64,000 nt of DNA, taken from Streptomyces adelaidensis (GTDB taxonomy: Bacteria; Actinomycetota; Actinomycetes; Streptomycetales; Streptomycetaceae). Where the stretch lies: assembly GCF_016598475.1 (NCBI RefSeq), contig NZ_JAEMUX010000036.1, positions 17,985-81,984 of the forward strand. The letters are read 5' to 3'. The first letter of the stretch is position 1. Every line of letters starts with the position of its first letter. Below are positions 42,027-50,655 of the stretch, in pieces. A program made the translations under genes and the position numbers. The notes below the pieces were generated by a model. The model searched no databases and was not told the DNA's origin. It saw only the letters and a list, made by a program, of their open reading frames with translations.

Positions 42027-42962
42027 TCAGCCCGTCATCCCCGACACCTTCCCCACCGCCAGCACCACCAACAACGCCAGCACCCCCGCGCACGCCCCCG
42101 CCTGCACCAGCACCCGCCGCCGGTCCCGGGGTGCGTAGGCGAACGCGAAGGCGATCAGGCCACCCGTGAGCAGACCGCCGAGGTGTCCCTGCCAGGACGT
42201 GACGACCGCCGAGATGACCAGCCATACCAGCAGCCCGGCCATGAAGCGGTTGATCCCCGCCGGGTCGGCGCCCAGGCGGCGGGCGAGGACGTAGTACGCG
42301 GTGCAGACGCCGAAGATCGCGCCGGAGGCGCCGACCGTGGTGGCGTCGGGGGCCAGGAGCAGGACGAGGACCGAGCCGCCGAGGGCGGACAGGAGGTAGA
42401 GCGCGAGGTAGCGGGTGCGGCCGAGTTGGGACTCCACGATCCTGCCGACGTTCCACAGCGTGACCATGTTCATCACGATGTGCAGGATGCCGAAGGTGCC
42501 CTCGGTGGGCGGGAGATGGAGGAAGGCGCCGGTGAGCAGGCGGTACCACTCGCCGTCGATCACGCCTTCGAGGTGGAAGTCGGCCGGGTAGGCGCTCTGC
42601 CAGACGTAGTGCAGGCCGTCCGGGCCGGCCAGGCCCCGGCCCAGCATCGCGAAGTCGTCCACGACCTCCGCACGGAGCAGTTCGGCGACGTAGGCCATGA
42701 CGTTCAGGCCGATCAGGATGTACGTCACCAGCGGGACGGTCGAGATCCGGCCGCCGAAGGCCGTGCGGGCCTGGCGGACCGTTCGCGCGCCCTCCTTCAC
42801 ACACTCCGGGCACTGGTGGCCCACGGCCGCGTCGCGCATGCAGTCCGGGCAGATGAACCGCTCGCAGCGGGTGCAGCGGACGTACGACTCCACTTTCGGG
42901 TGGCGGTAGCAGGTGGTGACGGCGGGCTCGGACGGCGAGGGGGACGGGGATTCTGGTTCCAC
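42027..42962 (-). CDS. Rhomboid-family intramembrane serine protease with N-terminal zinc ribbon
   Basis: 311 residues. The N-terminus carries a B-box-like zinc-binding segment (CYRHPKVESYVRCTRCERFI, then CPDCMRDAAVGHQCPEC). Six membrane helices follow; the catalytic Ser is in VGASGAIFGV near 215 and the catalytic His in SWQGHLGGLLTG near 265, with HIVMNMVTLWNVG near 168. It cleaves membrane proteins within the bilayer; the substrate is unknown. GTG 42962 gives a Pro/Ser-rich start (EPESPSPSPSEP). Confidence 0.93.
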   Translation of the reverse strand: MEPESPSPSPSEPAVTTCYRHPKVESYVRCTRCERFICPDCMRDAAVGHQCPECVKEGARTVRQARTAFGGRISTVPLVTYILIGLNVMAYVAELLRAEVVDDFAMLGRGLAGPDGLHYVWQSAYPADFHLEGVIDGEWYRLLTGAFLHLPPTEGTFGILHIVMNMVTLWNVGRIVESQLGRTRYLALYLLSALGGSVLVLLLAPDATTVGASGAIFGVCTAYYVLARRLGADPAGINRFMAGLLVWLVISAVVTSWQGHLGGLLTGGLIAFAFAYAPRDRRRVLVQAGACAGVLALLVVLAVGKVSGMTG

Positions 42963-43117
42963 GACCGGCTCCTTGGGAGTGCGGGACTGATGACGAGCCG
43001 GTGAGGGCGGCGGCGAACAAAATAGCGAACGATGAGGGGCTGGTGGTGAGGGGGAGGTGTTTGCGGTGCCATAGCCTCGGGTGTTCCGCAGAGCTTCGGT
43101 GCCAGGAGGCCCCCCGT

Positions 43118-43837
43118 ATGTCCGCGATCAGCCTCAGCAAGGTGCGGGAGACCGCCCCGGCGCTCGTCGATCTCTACAAGGCCGCCGGGGTGTCTCTCGA
43201 CGAACACGGGCTCGACGGACTGCGGGCCGCCGTGTACCTCGTCGTCGACTACAGCGGTTCCATGAAGCCGTACTACAGGGACGGGAGTGTGCAGGCGCTC
43301 GCGGATCGGGTGCTCGGGCTGTCGGCCCACCTTGACGACGACGGGCGCGTGCCCGTCATCTTCTTCTCGACCGATGTCGACGCCGTGGCGGACATCGCCC
43401 TCGCCGAGCACCAGGGGCGGATCGAGCGGATCGTGGCCGGGCTCGGACACATGGGGAAGACCAGCTACCACCTGGCCATGGACACTGTGATCGACCACTA
43501 TCTCGACAGCGGCGCCACGGCACCCGCTCTCGTCGTGTTCCAGACCGACGGCGGGCCGATCAACAAGCTCGCAGCCGAACGGTACGTGTGCAAGGCCGCC
43601 CGCCTCCCCCTCTTCTGGCAGTTCATCGGCTTCGGTGACCCGGACAGCAAGCAGTTCGACTTCCTGCGCAGGCTCGACGAGTTGGCGGTGCCGGGCAAGC
43701 GGGCCGTCGACAACGCAGGGTTCTTTCATGCCGGTTCGGATCCGAGGGCCGTGTCCGACGGGGAGTTGTACGACCGGCTGTTGGGGGAGTTCCCGAGTTG
43801 GCTGGCCGGGGCGCGCGCTCAGGGGATTGTCCCCTGA
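43118..43837 (+). CDS. TerF-like von Willebrand factor A domain protein
   Basis: 239 residues, essentially one VWA domain: the MIDAS motif VVDYSGSMKPYY near 46, a Thr in GHMGKTSYHLAMD near 115 and the third MIDAS Asp in VFQTDGGPIN near 142. The start MSAISLSKVRETAPALVDLY resembles TerF/TerD-neighbour proteins of tellurite-type stress loci, but no ter genes are near. ATG 43118 has CAGGAGG 8 nt upstream. A hairpin (43820-43836) overlaps its stop codon. It is cytoplasmic; partner unknown. Confidence 0.9.
   Translation: MSAISLSKVRETAPALVDLYKAAGVSLDEHGLDGLRAAVYLVVDYSGSMKPYYRDGSVQALADRVLGLSAHLDDDGRVPVIFFSTDVDAVADIALAEHQGRIERIVAGLGHMGKTSYHLAMDTVIDHYLDSGATAPALVVFQTDGGPINKLAAERYVCKAARLPLFWQFIGFGDPDSKQFDFLRRLDELAVPGKRAVDNAGFFHAGSDPRAVSDGELYDRLLGEFPSWLAGARAQGIVP
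43820..43836 (+). terminator. Hairpin overlapping the VWA gene stop
   Basis: CAGGGGA, TTG loop, TCCCCTG. It is a 7-bp stem that includes part of the TGA stop codon at 43835-43837. Confidence 0.5.
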
Positions 43838-43923
43838 GGGGAGTCACGGAAGTGGGGAGTGGGCCCCATTTACATCATCGAGCGTGCGTGCCACCCTGAG
43901 ACAGGCCGAGGGGAGGGCGACGC

Positions 43924-45573
43924 ATGGACGGCGTGCGGGCGGTCGGGGCGGGCGGCAGTCGGAGGGGTGCCGCGACGGGCGGCAAGGGGGAGCGGGTCGC
44001 GGACTGGGCCGACGGACGGCTCGGGCTGTACGGCATCGCCAAGACCAATCTGCGCAAGGTGTTCCCGGACCACTGGTCCTTCATGCTCGGCGAGATCTGC
44101 CTCTACAGCTTCCTCATCCTGATCCTCACCGGCGTCTGGCTGACCCTGTTCTTCGAGCCGAGCGGTGCCGAGGTCGAGTACAACGGCACGTACGAGCAGC
44201 TCAACGGCGTCCTGATGACCCGGGCCTACGAGTCCACGCTGGAGATCAGCTTCGATGTGCGCGGCGGTCTGCTGATCCGGCAGATCCACCACTGGGCGGC
44301 GCTGGTCTTCGTCGCCGGGATGCTCGTCCACATGATGCGGGTGTTCTTCACGGGCGCGTTCCGCAAGCCGCGCGAGATGAACTGGGCGTTCGGCTGGACG
44401 CTGCTGTTCCTCGGCATCATCACCGGGCTGACCGGCTACTCGCTCCCGGACGACCTGCTCTCCGGCACCGGTCTCCGCTTCGCGCAGGGCGCCATCCTGT
44501 CCGTCCCGGTCGTGGGGACGTATTTCTCCTTCTTCCTCTTCGGAGGGGAGTTCCCCGGGCACGACATCATTTCGCGGCTCTTCCCGATCCATGTGCTGTT
44601 GCTGCCGGGGATCATGCTGGCGCTGGTCGTCGCCCATCTGATCCTGGTCTTCTACCACAAGCACACGCAGTACCCCGGGCCCGGACGGGACCAGAAATCG
44701 GTGGTCGGCATGCCGTTCATGCCGGTCTACATGGCCAAGGCCGGCGGCTTCTTCTTCCTCGTCTTCGGCGTGCTCACCTTCATGGGCGCGATCGCGACCA
44801 TCAACCCGGTGTGGGCCTTCGGGCCCTACCGCCCCGATCTCGTCACCACCGGCGCCCAGCCGGACTGGTATCTCGGCTTCTCCGAAGGCCTGATCCGGGT
44901 GATGCCGGGATGGGAGATCAACGCCTTCGGGCACACCCTCGCCCTCGGCGTCCTCATCCCCTTCTCCCTCTTCCCGCTGATCATGCTGGCCATCGGCGTC
45001 TACCCGTTCGTCGAGGCCTGGATCACCGGCGACAAACGCGAACACCACCTCCTCGACCGTCCCCGCAACGTGCCCGTCCGCACCGGCCTGGGCGTGGCCT
45101 GGCTGAGTCTGTACGGCGTCCTGCTGATCGGCGGCGGCAACGACATCGTCGCCACCCATCTCCATCTCTCCATCAACGCCATCACCTGGTTCGTGCGCAT
45201 CGGCTTCTTCGTGGTGCCCGTCGTCGCCTTCATCGTCACCAAACGGATCTGCCTGGGGCTCCAGCGCCGGGACCGCGACAAAGTGCTGCACGGCCGCGAG
45301 ACCGGCATCATCAAACGGCTCCCGCACGGCGAGTACGTCGAGGTCCACGAGGCGCTCTCCCCGGAGCAGCTGTTCGCGCTCACGCAGCACGATCAGGACC
45401 CGCCGTACGAGGTCGGGCCGGTCGTCGACGCGGGCGGGGTGCGGCGCCGGGTCCGGCCCGTCGACCGGCTGCGCGGCCGCCTCGCCCACGCCATGTTCGG
45501 GCCCGGGACACGGATTCCCAAGCCGACGGTCGAGGAGTACCGGGAACTCACCAGCGGCGACCACCACCACTGA
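43924..45573 (+). CDS. Orphan QcrB-type cytochrome b
   Basis: 549-residue actinobacterial cytochrome b of the bc1 complex. Heme ligands lie in LIRQIHHWAALVFVAGMLVH near 117 and PIHVLLLPGIMLALVVAHLI near 220, the Qo-site motif is PDWYLGF near 315, and the C-terminal region is the long cytoplasmic tail typical of this group (RLPHGEYVEVHEALSPE). No qcrA, qcrC or cta gene lies beside it, so it is a second copy or a specialised paralogue rather than the main qcrCAB operon. ATG 43924 is supported by GAGGGGAGGG upstream. Its 3' end overlaps the convergent dehydrogenase gene by 26 bp. Confidence 0.9.
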   Translation: MDGVRAVGAGGSRRGAATGGKGERVADWADGRLGLYGIAKTNLRKVFPDHWSFMLGEICLYSFLILILTGVWLTLFFEPSGAEVEYNGTYEQLNGVLMTRAYESTLEISFDVRGGLLIRQIHHWAALVFVAGMLVHMMRVFFTGAFRKPREMNWAFGWTLLFLGIITGLTGYSLPDDLLSGTGLRFAQGAILSVPVVGTYFSFFLFGGEFPGHDIISRLFPIHVLLLPGIMLALVVAHLILVFYHKHTQYPGPGRDQKSVVGMPFMPVYMAKAGGFFFLVFGVLTFMGAIATINPVWAFGPYRPDLVTTGAQPDWYLGFSEGLIRVMPGWEINAFGHTLALGVLIPFSLFPLIMLAIGVYPFVEAWITGDKREHHLLDRPRNVPVRTGLGVAWLSLYGVLLIGGGNDIVATHLHLSINAITWFVRIGFFVVPVVAFIVTKRICLGLQRRDRDKVLHGRETGIIKRLPHGEYVEVHEALSPEQLFALTQHDQDPPYEVGPVVDAGGVRRRVRPVDRLRGRLAHAMFGPGTRIPKPTVEEYRELTSGDHHH

Positions 45574-46708
45574 GAACCGCACTCCGGCATTCGGCCGGGC
45601 TGCCCCACGCGGTCCGCAGCGCCCGCGCCTTGGTCAGCCACAGCGACAGGTCGTACTCGGCCGTGTAGCCGATCGCGCCGTGCAGTTGGAGTGCGGTGCG
45701 GGCGGTCGTGTACGCCGCCTCGCAGGCCGTCACCTTGGCGGCGGCCACGTCGGCCGGGTCCAGGGTGACCGCGGCCCCGAAGACCAGCGGGCGCGCGAAC
45801 TCCAGGGCCACCTTCGCGTCGGCCAGCCGGTGCTTCACCGCCTGGAACGAGCCTATGGGGACGCCGAACTGGGTGCGTTGCCCGACGTACGCCACCGTCC
45901 TGTCCAGCAGGGCGAGTCCGACGCCGAGGGCCTGGGCGGCGACCGCGAGCCGGGCCCAGGTGAGGGCTTGGGCGACGGACGGCGGGTTCGTGGCGAGGAG
46001 TTCGCCGCCGGGGGTGAGGGGGGTCAGGCGGCGGGCCGGGTCCACGGAGGGGCGGATCGGGCCGTGACCGGGGGACAGGCGCAGCTCTTCCGCGTCGAAC
46101 GACAGACGGATCGCCGCCGCGTCACCGTCCAGTGCGAGCGGGAGCCCGAGCGCGTGCGACTTCGGCTCCCGCGTGAGGGCGTACGGCCCCGGCTCCCGCC
46201 CCGGTGTCGGCGGCTCCGGCTCCGGCCCCGGCCCCGGCCCCGGCCCCGACTCCGGCCCCGACTCCGACTCCGGCCCCGACTCCGGCCCCGGCCCCGGCCC
46301 CGACTGCGGCGCGAGCGCCGACGGCCTCGGCCTCGAAGGCGCGACCGTGGCCATGGCCTCCCCGGTCACCAGCGCCGGGAGCAGGCGCTTGGCCGGGCCC
46401 GGGTCGTCCAGCCCGGCCAGGAGGACCTCCGTCGTCACCGTCTCCACGAGCGGGCCGGGCACCGCGTGCCGCCCCAGCTCCACGAAGGCGACCGCCAGTT
46501 CGACGGGAAGGGGGCCCACCCCCTCGTACGCCTCCGGAGCCGCCAGCGCGAAGACGCCGGCCCGCGCGACACGGGACCACAGCGCACGCCCGGCCGCGTG
46601 CTCGCCGCGCCCCCAGGCCCGTACGACCGCCGGGGTGTCCGCGGCCGCCAGCATCGCGTCCAACGACTCGGCGAAGGCCCGCTGCTCGCTGTCGAGGAGG
46701 AAGCGCAT
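45548..46708 (-). CDS. Acyl-CoA dehydrogenase-like protein, probable beta-type FadE subunit
   Basis: 386 residues of the acyl-CoA dehydrogenase fold: N-terminal helices (FLLDSEQRAFAESLDAM), middle beta-domain and C-terminal helices with YVGQRTQFGVPIGSFQAVKH near 268 and LHGAIGYTAEYDLSLWLTKA near 340. The usual catalytic Glu is not evident, as in the non-catalytic partner of heterotetrameric steroid dehydrogenases such as the FadE31-34 group. An unusual Gly/Pro/Glu/Ser-rich insert (about residues 130-170) comes from a 6-bp repeat. ATG 46708 is coupled through a 10-codon micro-ORF to the preceding fadE gene. Its end overlaps the cytochrome b gene. Confidence 0.85.
   Translation of the reverse strand: MRFLLDSEQRAFAESLDAMLAAADTPAVVRAWGRGEHAAGRALWSRVARAGVFALAAPEAYEGVGPLPVELAVAFVELGRHAVPGPLVETVTTEVLLAGLDDPGPAKRLLPALVTGEAMATVAPSRPRPSALAPQSGPGPGPESGPESESGPESGPGPGPGPEPEPPTPGREPGPYALTREPKSHALGLPLALDGDAAAIRLSFDAEELRLSPGHGPIRPSVDPARRLTPLTPGGELLATNPPSVAQALTWARLAVAAQALGVGLALLDRTVAYVGQRTQFGVPIGSFQAVKHRLADAKVALEFARPLVFGAAVTLDPADVAAAKVTACEAAYTTARTALQLHGAIGYTAEYDLSLWLTKARALRTAWGSPAECRSAVLSGGGRRW
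46205..46310 (-). repeat. Hexanucleotide low-complexity tract within the dehydrogenase gene
   Basis: Runs of GGCCCC and GACTCC hexamers on the plus strand, encoding alternating Gly-Pro, Glu-Ser and Glu-Pro residues. It preserves the reading frame. Confidence 0.85.
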
Positions 46709-46757
46709 CAGCGGCGGCCCTTCGGGGTGAGGACAGGCATCAGCGGCGGCCCTTCGG
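46705..46757 (-). repeat. 21-bp direct repeat creating a coupled 10-codon micro-ORF
   Basis: A 21-bp sequence occurs at 46705-46725 and again at 46737-46757, 11 bp apart. The copies span the stop-start junction of the two fadE genes, so a 10-residue frame (MPVLTPKGRR, 46708-46740) lies between them with stop/start overlap at both ends. Confidence 0.85.
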
Positions 46758-47879
46758 CAGGCCGAGCAGGCGCTCGGCGATGATGTCGCGCTGGATCTCG
46801 TTGGTGCCGGCGTAGATGGGGCCGGCGAGGGCGAAGACGTAACCCTCGGACCAGTCGGTGTCCGCCAACTCGCCTTCCTCGCCGAGCAGTTCGAGCGCCG
46901 TTTCGTGCAGGGCGATGTCGTACTCGGACCAGAAGACCTTGTTCAGGCTGGACTGCGGGCCGAGCGTCTCGCCGTCGAGGAAGCGGGAGGCGCTCGCGCT
47001 GGTGAAGAGCTGGTAGGCGCGGGCGCCGATCAGTGCGTCGGCGACGCGGTCGCGGGTGGCCGACGGGCTGCCCCGGGCATGCCAGAGAGCCAGGAGCCGG
47101 TTCGCGGAGGCGAGGAAGCGGCCCGGGGAGCGGAGCATCAGGCCGCGTTCGTTGCCGGCCGCCGACATCGCGATGCGCCAGCCCTGGCCGGGCTCGCCTA
47201 TGACGTCCTCGTCCGGGACGAACACCTCGTCGAGGAAGAGCTCGGCGAAGGCCGGCTTGCCGTCCAGGCGGCCGGTCGGCCGGACCGTCACACCCGGCGC
47301 GCGCAGGTCGAACATGAGGTACGTCAGCCCCTGATGGGGTTTCGGAGTGCCACGCTCGCTGCGGAACAGGCCGAACGCGCGATCCGCGAAGGCCGCGCGC
47401 GACGACCAGGCCTTCTGGCCGCTCAGCAGCCAGCCCCCGTCCGTGCGCACGGCTCCGGAAGTGAGGGAGGCCAGGTCCGAACCGGCGTCGGGCTCCGACC
47501 AGGCCTGGGCCCACACCACCTCGCCGGAGGCCATCGGCGGCAGTACGCGCGCCCGCTGCTCCCGGGTGCCGTGGTCGAAGAGGGTCGGGGCGAGGAGACT
47601 GATGCCGTTCTGGCTGACGCGCCCCGGGGCGCCCGCCGCGTAGTACTCCTCCTCGAAGATCAGCCAGCGCTGGAGGTCCGCGTCGCGCCCGCCGTACGCG
47701 GTCGGCCAGGTCACCACCGACCAGCGGCCGGCGGACAGCTCGGCCTCCCAGCCGCGGTGGGCCGCGAAACCCTCCGCCGTCTCCAGGGAGGGCAGCGGCT
47801 CCGGCGGGACATGGGCACGCAGCCAGGCGCGCGCCTCGGCGCGGAAGGCCTCCTCGGCGGGGGAACGGGCGAGGTCCAC
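46740..47879 (-). CDS. Acyl-CoA dehydrogenase, FadE type (steroid C/D-ring family)
   Basis: 379 residues. Full acyl-CoA dehydrogenase: FRAEARAWLRAHVPPEPLP near 11, VVTWPTAYGGRDAD near 48, WAQAWSEPDAGSDLASL (FAD/substrate site) near 118, WLLSGQKAWSS near 145, and the C-terminal IYAGTNEIQRDIIAERLLGL near 350. In the HIP pathway such enzymes form alpha2-beta2 tetramers with a partner like the next gene. GTG 47879 has GGAGGG 6 nt upstream. It is divergent from the IpdF-like gene across a TetR-type operator. Which mycobacterial FadE is the orthologue cannot be decided by eye. Confidence 0.9.
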   Translation of the reverse strand: MDLARSPAEEAFRAEARAWLRAHVPPEPLPSLETAEGFAAHRGWEAELSAGRWSVVTWPTAYGGRDADLQRWLIFEEEYYAAGAPGRVSQNGISLLAPTLFDHGTREQRARVLPPMASGEVVWAQAWSEPDAGSDLASLTSGAVRTDGGWLLSGQKAWSSRAAFADRAFGLFRSERGTPKPHQGLTYLMFDLRAPGVTVRPTGRLDGKPAFAELFLDEVFVPDEDVIGEPGQGWRIAMSAAGNERGLMLRSPGRFLASANRLLALWHARGSPSATRDRVADALIGARAYQLFTSASASRFLDGETLGPQSSLNKVFWSEYDIALHETALELLGEEGELADTDWSEGYVFALAGPIYAGTNEIQRDIIAERLLGLPKGRR

Positions 47880-47894
47880 GGGCCACCCTCCTTC

Positions 47895-47914
47895 CCTAAC
47901 AAGTGTTTGGTAGG
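47895..47914. promoter_or_regulatory. KstR2-like operator 1
   Basis: An imperfect palindrome reading CCTAACAAGTG then TTTGGTAGG. Its core AACAAGTGTTTGGT fits the mycobacterial KstR2 motif AnCAAGnnCTTGnT, as I recall it, at 9 of 10 defined positions. It lies between the divergent fadE and ipdF-like genes and overlaps the ipdF promoter. Confidence 0.7.
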
Positions 47915-47915
47915 T

Positions 47916-47921
47916 TAGCGT
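47916..47921 (+). promoter_or_regulatory. TAGCGT -10 box for the ipdF-like gene
   Basis: TAGCGT ends 6 nt before ATG 47928 and begins 2 bp after operator 1, so a bound repressor would block it. Confidence 0.55.
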
Positions 47922-47927
47922 GCTGTC

Positions 47928-48719
47928 ATGAAGAACGTCGAGGGTCCGGCGTACGTTCCCGGGCACGAACTGCTCCGCGGACGCACCGCCGTGATCACCG
48001 CGGCGGCCGGCGCGGGCATCGGCGGCGCGACCGCCCGGCGCTTCCTGGAGGAGGGCGCGCGCGTCATCCTCAGCGACGCCCACACCCGACGCCTCAAGGA
48101 GTACGAGGCCGAGCTGGCCGGGGAGTTCGGGGCGGAGTCGGTCGGGGCGATGCCCTGCGACGTGACCGACGAGGCGCAGATACGGGCGCTGTTCGACGCC
48201 GCCGTACGGGAACACGGGCGGCTCGACATCGTGGTCAACAACGCGGGGCTCGGCGGGACCTCCGCCCTCGTCGACATGAGCGACGACCAGTGGTCCCGAG
48301 TCCTCGACGTGACGCTGAACGGCACATTCCGGTGCACCCGGGCGGCACTCCGCTCGATGAGGAGCGCCGGAGCGGGCGGCGTGATCGTCAACAACGCCTC
48401 CGTCGTCGGCTGGCGCGCCCAGGCCGGCCAGGCGCACTACGCGGCGGCGAAGGCGGGCGTGATGGCGCTGACCAGGTGCGCGGCCGCGGAGGCGGCGCAG
48501 TACGGGGTGCGGGTCAACGCGGTCTCGCCGAGCCTCGCCATGCACCCGCACCTGGTGAAGGTCACGACCCCCGAGCTGCTGGAGGAGCTGACCGCCCGCG
48601 AGGCCTTCGGCCGGTACGCCGAGCCGTGGGAGGTGGCCAACGTGATCGTGTTCCTGGCGTCCGGCTACTCCTCGTACATGACGGGAGAGATCGTCTCCGT
48701 CAGCAGCCAGCACGCCTGA
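47928..48719 (+). CDS. ipdF: IpdF-like short-chain dehydrogenase
   Basis: 263-residue SDR. The cofactor motif is the unusual TAAAGAGIGGATARRFLEEG near 24, with CDVTDEAQI near 79, NNAGLGG near 105, and the Ser-Tyr-Lys triad in NNASVVGWRAQAGQAHYAAAK near 150-170. The C-terminus SSYMTGEIVSVSSQHA matches mycobacterial IpdF (Rv3559c) as I remember it. IpdF reduces/oxidises a hydroxy-HIP intermediate in steroid C/D-ring breakdown. Position before the KstR2-like regulator and the FadA6-like thiolase is the same as in M. tuberculosis. Confidence 0.85.
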   Translation: MKNVEGPAYVPGHELLRGRTAVITAAAGAGIGGATARRFLEEGARVILSDAHTRRLKEYEAELAGEFGAESVGAMPCDVTDEAQIRALFDAAVREHGRLDIVVNNAGLGGTSALVDMSDDQWSRVLDVTLNGTFRCTRAALRSMRSAGAGGVIVNNASVVGWRAQAGQAHYAAAKAGVMALTRCAAAEAAQYGVRVNAVSPSLAMHPHLVKVTTPELLEELTAREAFGRYAEPWEVANVIVFLASGYSSYMTGEIVSVSSQHA

Positions 48720-48725
48720 GGACCG

Positions 48726-48833
48726 GAGCGGACCACCATGCATCGTCGGATCACAACGGAACGTCGGATCACAACCGAACGTCGGATCACAACGGAGCGA
48801 CGCATCGCAATGGACCGACGGACCACAATGGAT
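48726..48833 (+). repeat. 6 x 18-bp tandem repeat before the kstR2-like gene
   Basis: Units at 18-bp pitch from 48726 to 48833; units 2-4 (48744, 48762, 48780) are nearly identical with core CGTCGGATCACAAC, units 5-6 and unit 1 diverge. The last unit contains the CACAAT box. No in-frame start codon lies ahead, so it appears to be non-coding. Confidence 0.9.
48824..48829 (+). promoter_or_regulatory. CACAAT -10 box inside the last repeat unit
   Basis: CACAAT ends 6 nt before GTG 48836. Related CACAAC/GCAAT hexamers occur at the same place in the other units. Confidence 0.5.
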
Positions 48834-48835
48834 CC

Positions 48836-49447
48836 GTGCCGACCAAGAAGAAGCCCCAGGTGACCGCCGCGCCCGCCCGCCGCCGTGAACTCCTCGACAC
48901 CGCCGCCGAGGTCTTCGCCGAGCAGGGCTACAACGCCACCACCGTACGCAAGATCGCGGACCACGCGGGCATGCTCGCGGGCAGCCTCTACTACCACTTC
49001 GACTCCAAGGAGTCGATGCTCGAAGAGATCCTGCGGACCTTCCTCGACGAGCTCTGGGACGGCTACGACACCGTCCTCGCGGCCGGACTCGGCCCGCGCG
49101 AGACGCTGGAGGCCCTCGTCACCGAGTCGTTCCGGGAGATCGACCGGCACCGCGCCGCCGTCGCGATCTACCAGAAGGAAGCCAAGCAGCTGGTCGCGCA
49201 GGAGCGCTTCGTGTTCCTCGCGGACTCGCAGCGCAGATTCGAGAAGGCGTGGCTGTCCACGCTGGAGCACGGAGTCGCCGCCCAGGTCTTCCGGGCCGAC
49301 CTCGACACGAGGCTCACGTACCGGTTCGTGCGCGACACCGTGTGGGTCGCCGCGTCCTGGTACCGGCCCGGCGGACAGCACAGCCCGGAGGAGATCGCCC
49401 GGCAGTACCTGTCGATGGTGCTGGACGGGATCGCCGTACGCGCATAG
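48836..49447 (+). CDS. kstR2: TetR-family regulator, KstR2-like
   Basis: 203 residues. N-terminal TetR helix-turn-helix: RRRELLDTAAEVFAEQGYNA, then TTVRKIADHAGMLAGSLYYH and HFDSKESMLEEIL. The ligand domain has IDRHRAAVAIYQKEAKQL near 105 and RFVRDTVWVAASWYRPGG near 162, which resemble KstR2 (Rv3557c) closely as I recall it. KstR2 represses HIP-degradation genes and is released by HIP-CoA. Context (ipdF before, thiolase after, two KstR2-like operators in the cluster) supports the call. GTG 48836 follows CACAAT by 6 nt. Confidence 0.82.
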   Translation: MPTKKKPQVTAAPARRRELLDTAAEVFAEQGYNATTVRKIADHAGMLAGSLYYHFDSKESMLEEILRTFLDELWDGYDTVLAAGLGPRETLEALVTESFREIDRHRAAVAIYQKEAKQLVAQERFVFLADSQRRFEKAWLSTLEHGVAAQVFRADLDTRLTYRFVRDTVWVAASWYRPGGQHSPEEIARQYLSMVLDGIAVRA

Positions 49448-49497
49448 TTCTGTCAGTTCCTGGTGCGTGAACAGTCCTTTCCTGTAAGGGAGTTGAC

Positions 49498-50638
<1,141 letters not shown>

Positions 50639-50655
<17 letters not shown>

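Noticed and set aside
43118..43837. VWA gene considered part of a ter stress-resistance cluster
   Set aside because: No terD/terC or partner gene is in the neighbourhood; only the VWA domain resembles TerF.
48738..48833. The 18-bp array considered as an N-terminal coding extension (SDHNGT repeats) of the KstR2-like protein
   Set aside because: The repeats are in frame with the regulator, but there is no in-frame start codon between the ipdF gene and the array, while GTG 48836 has a well-placed -10 box.
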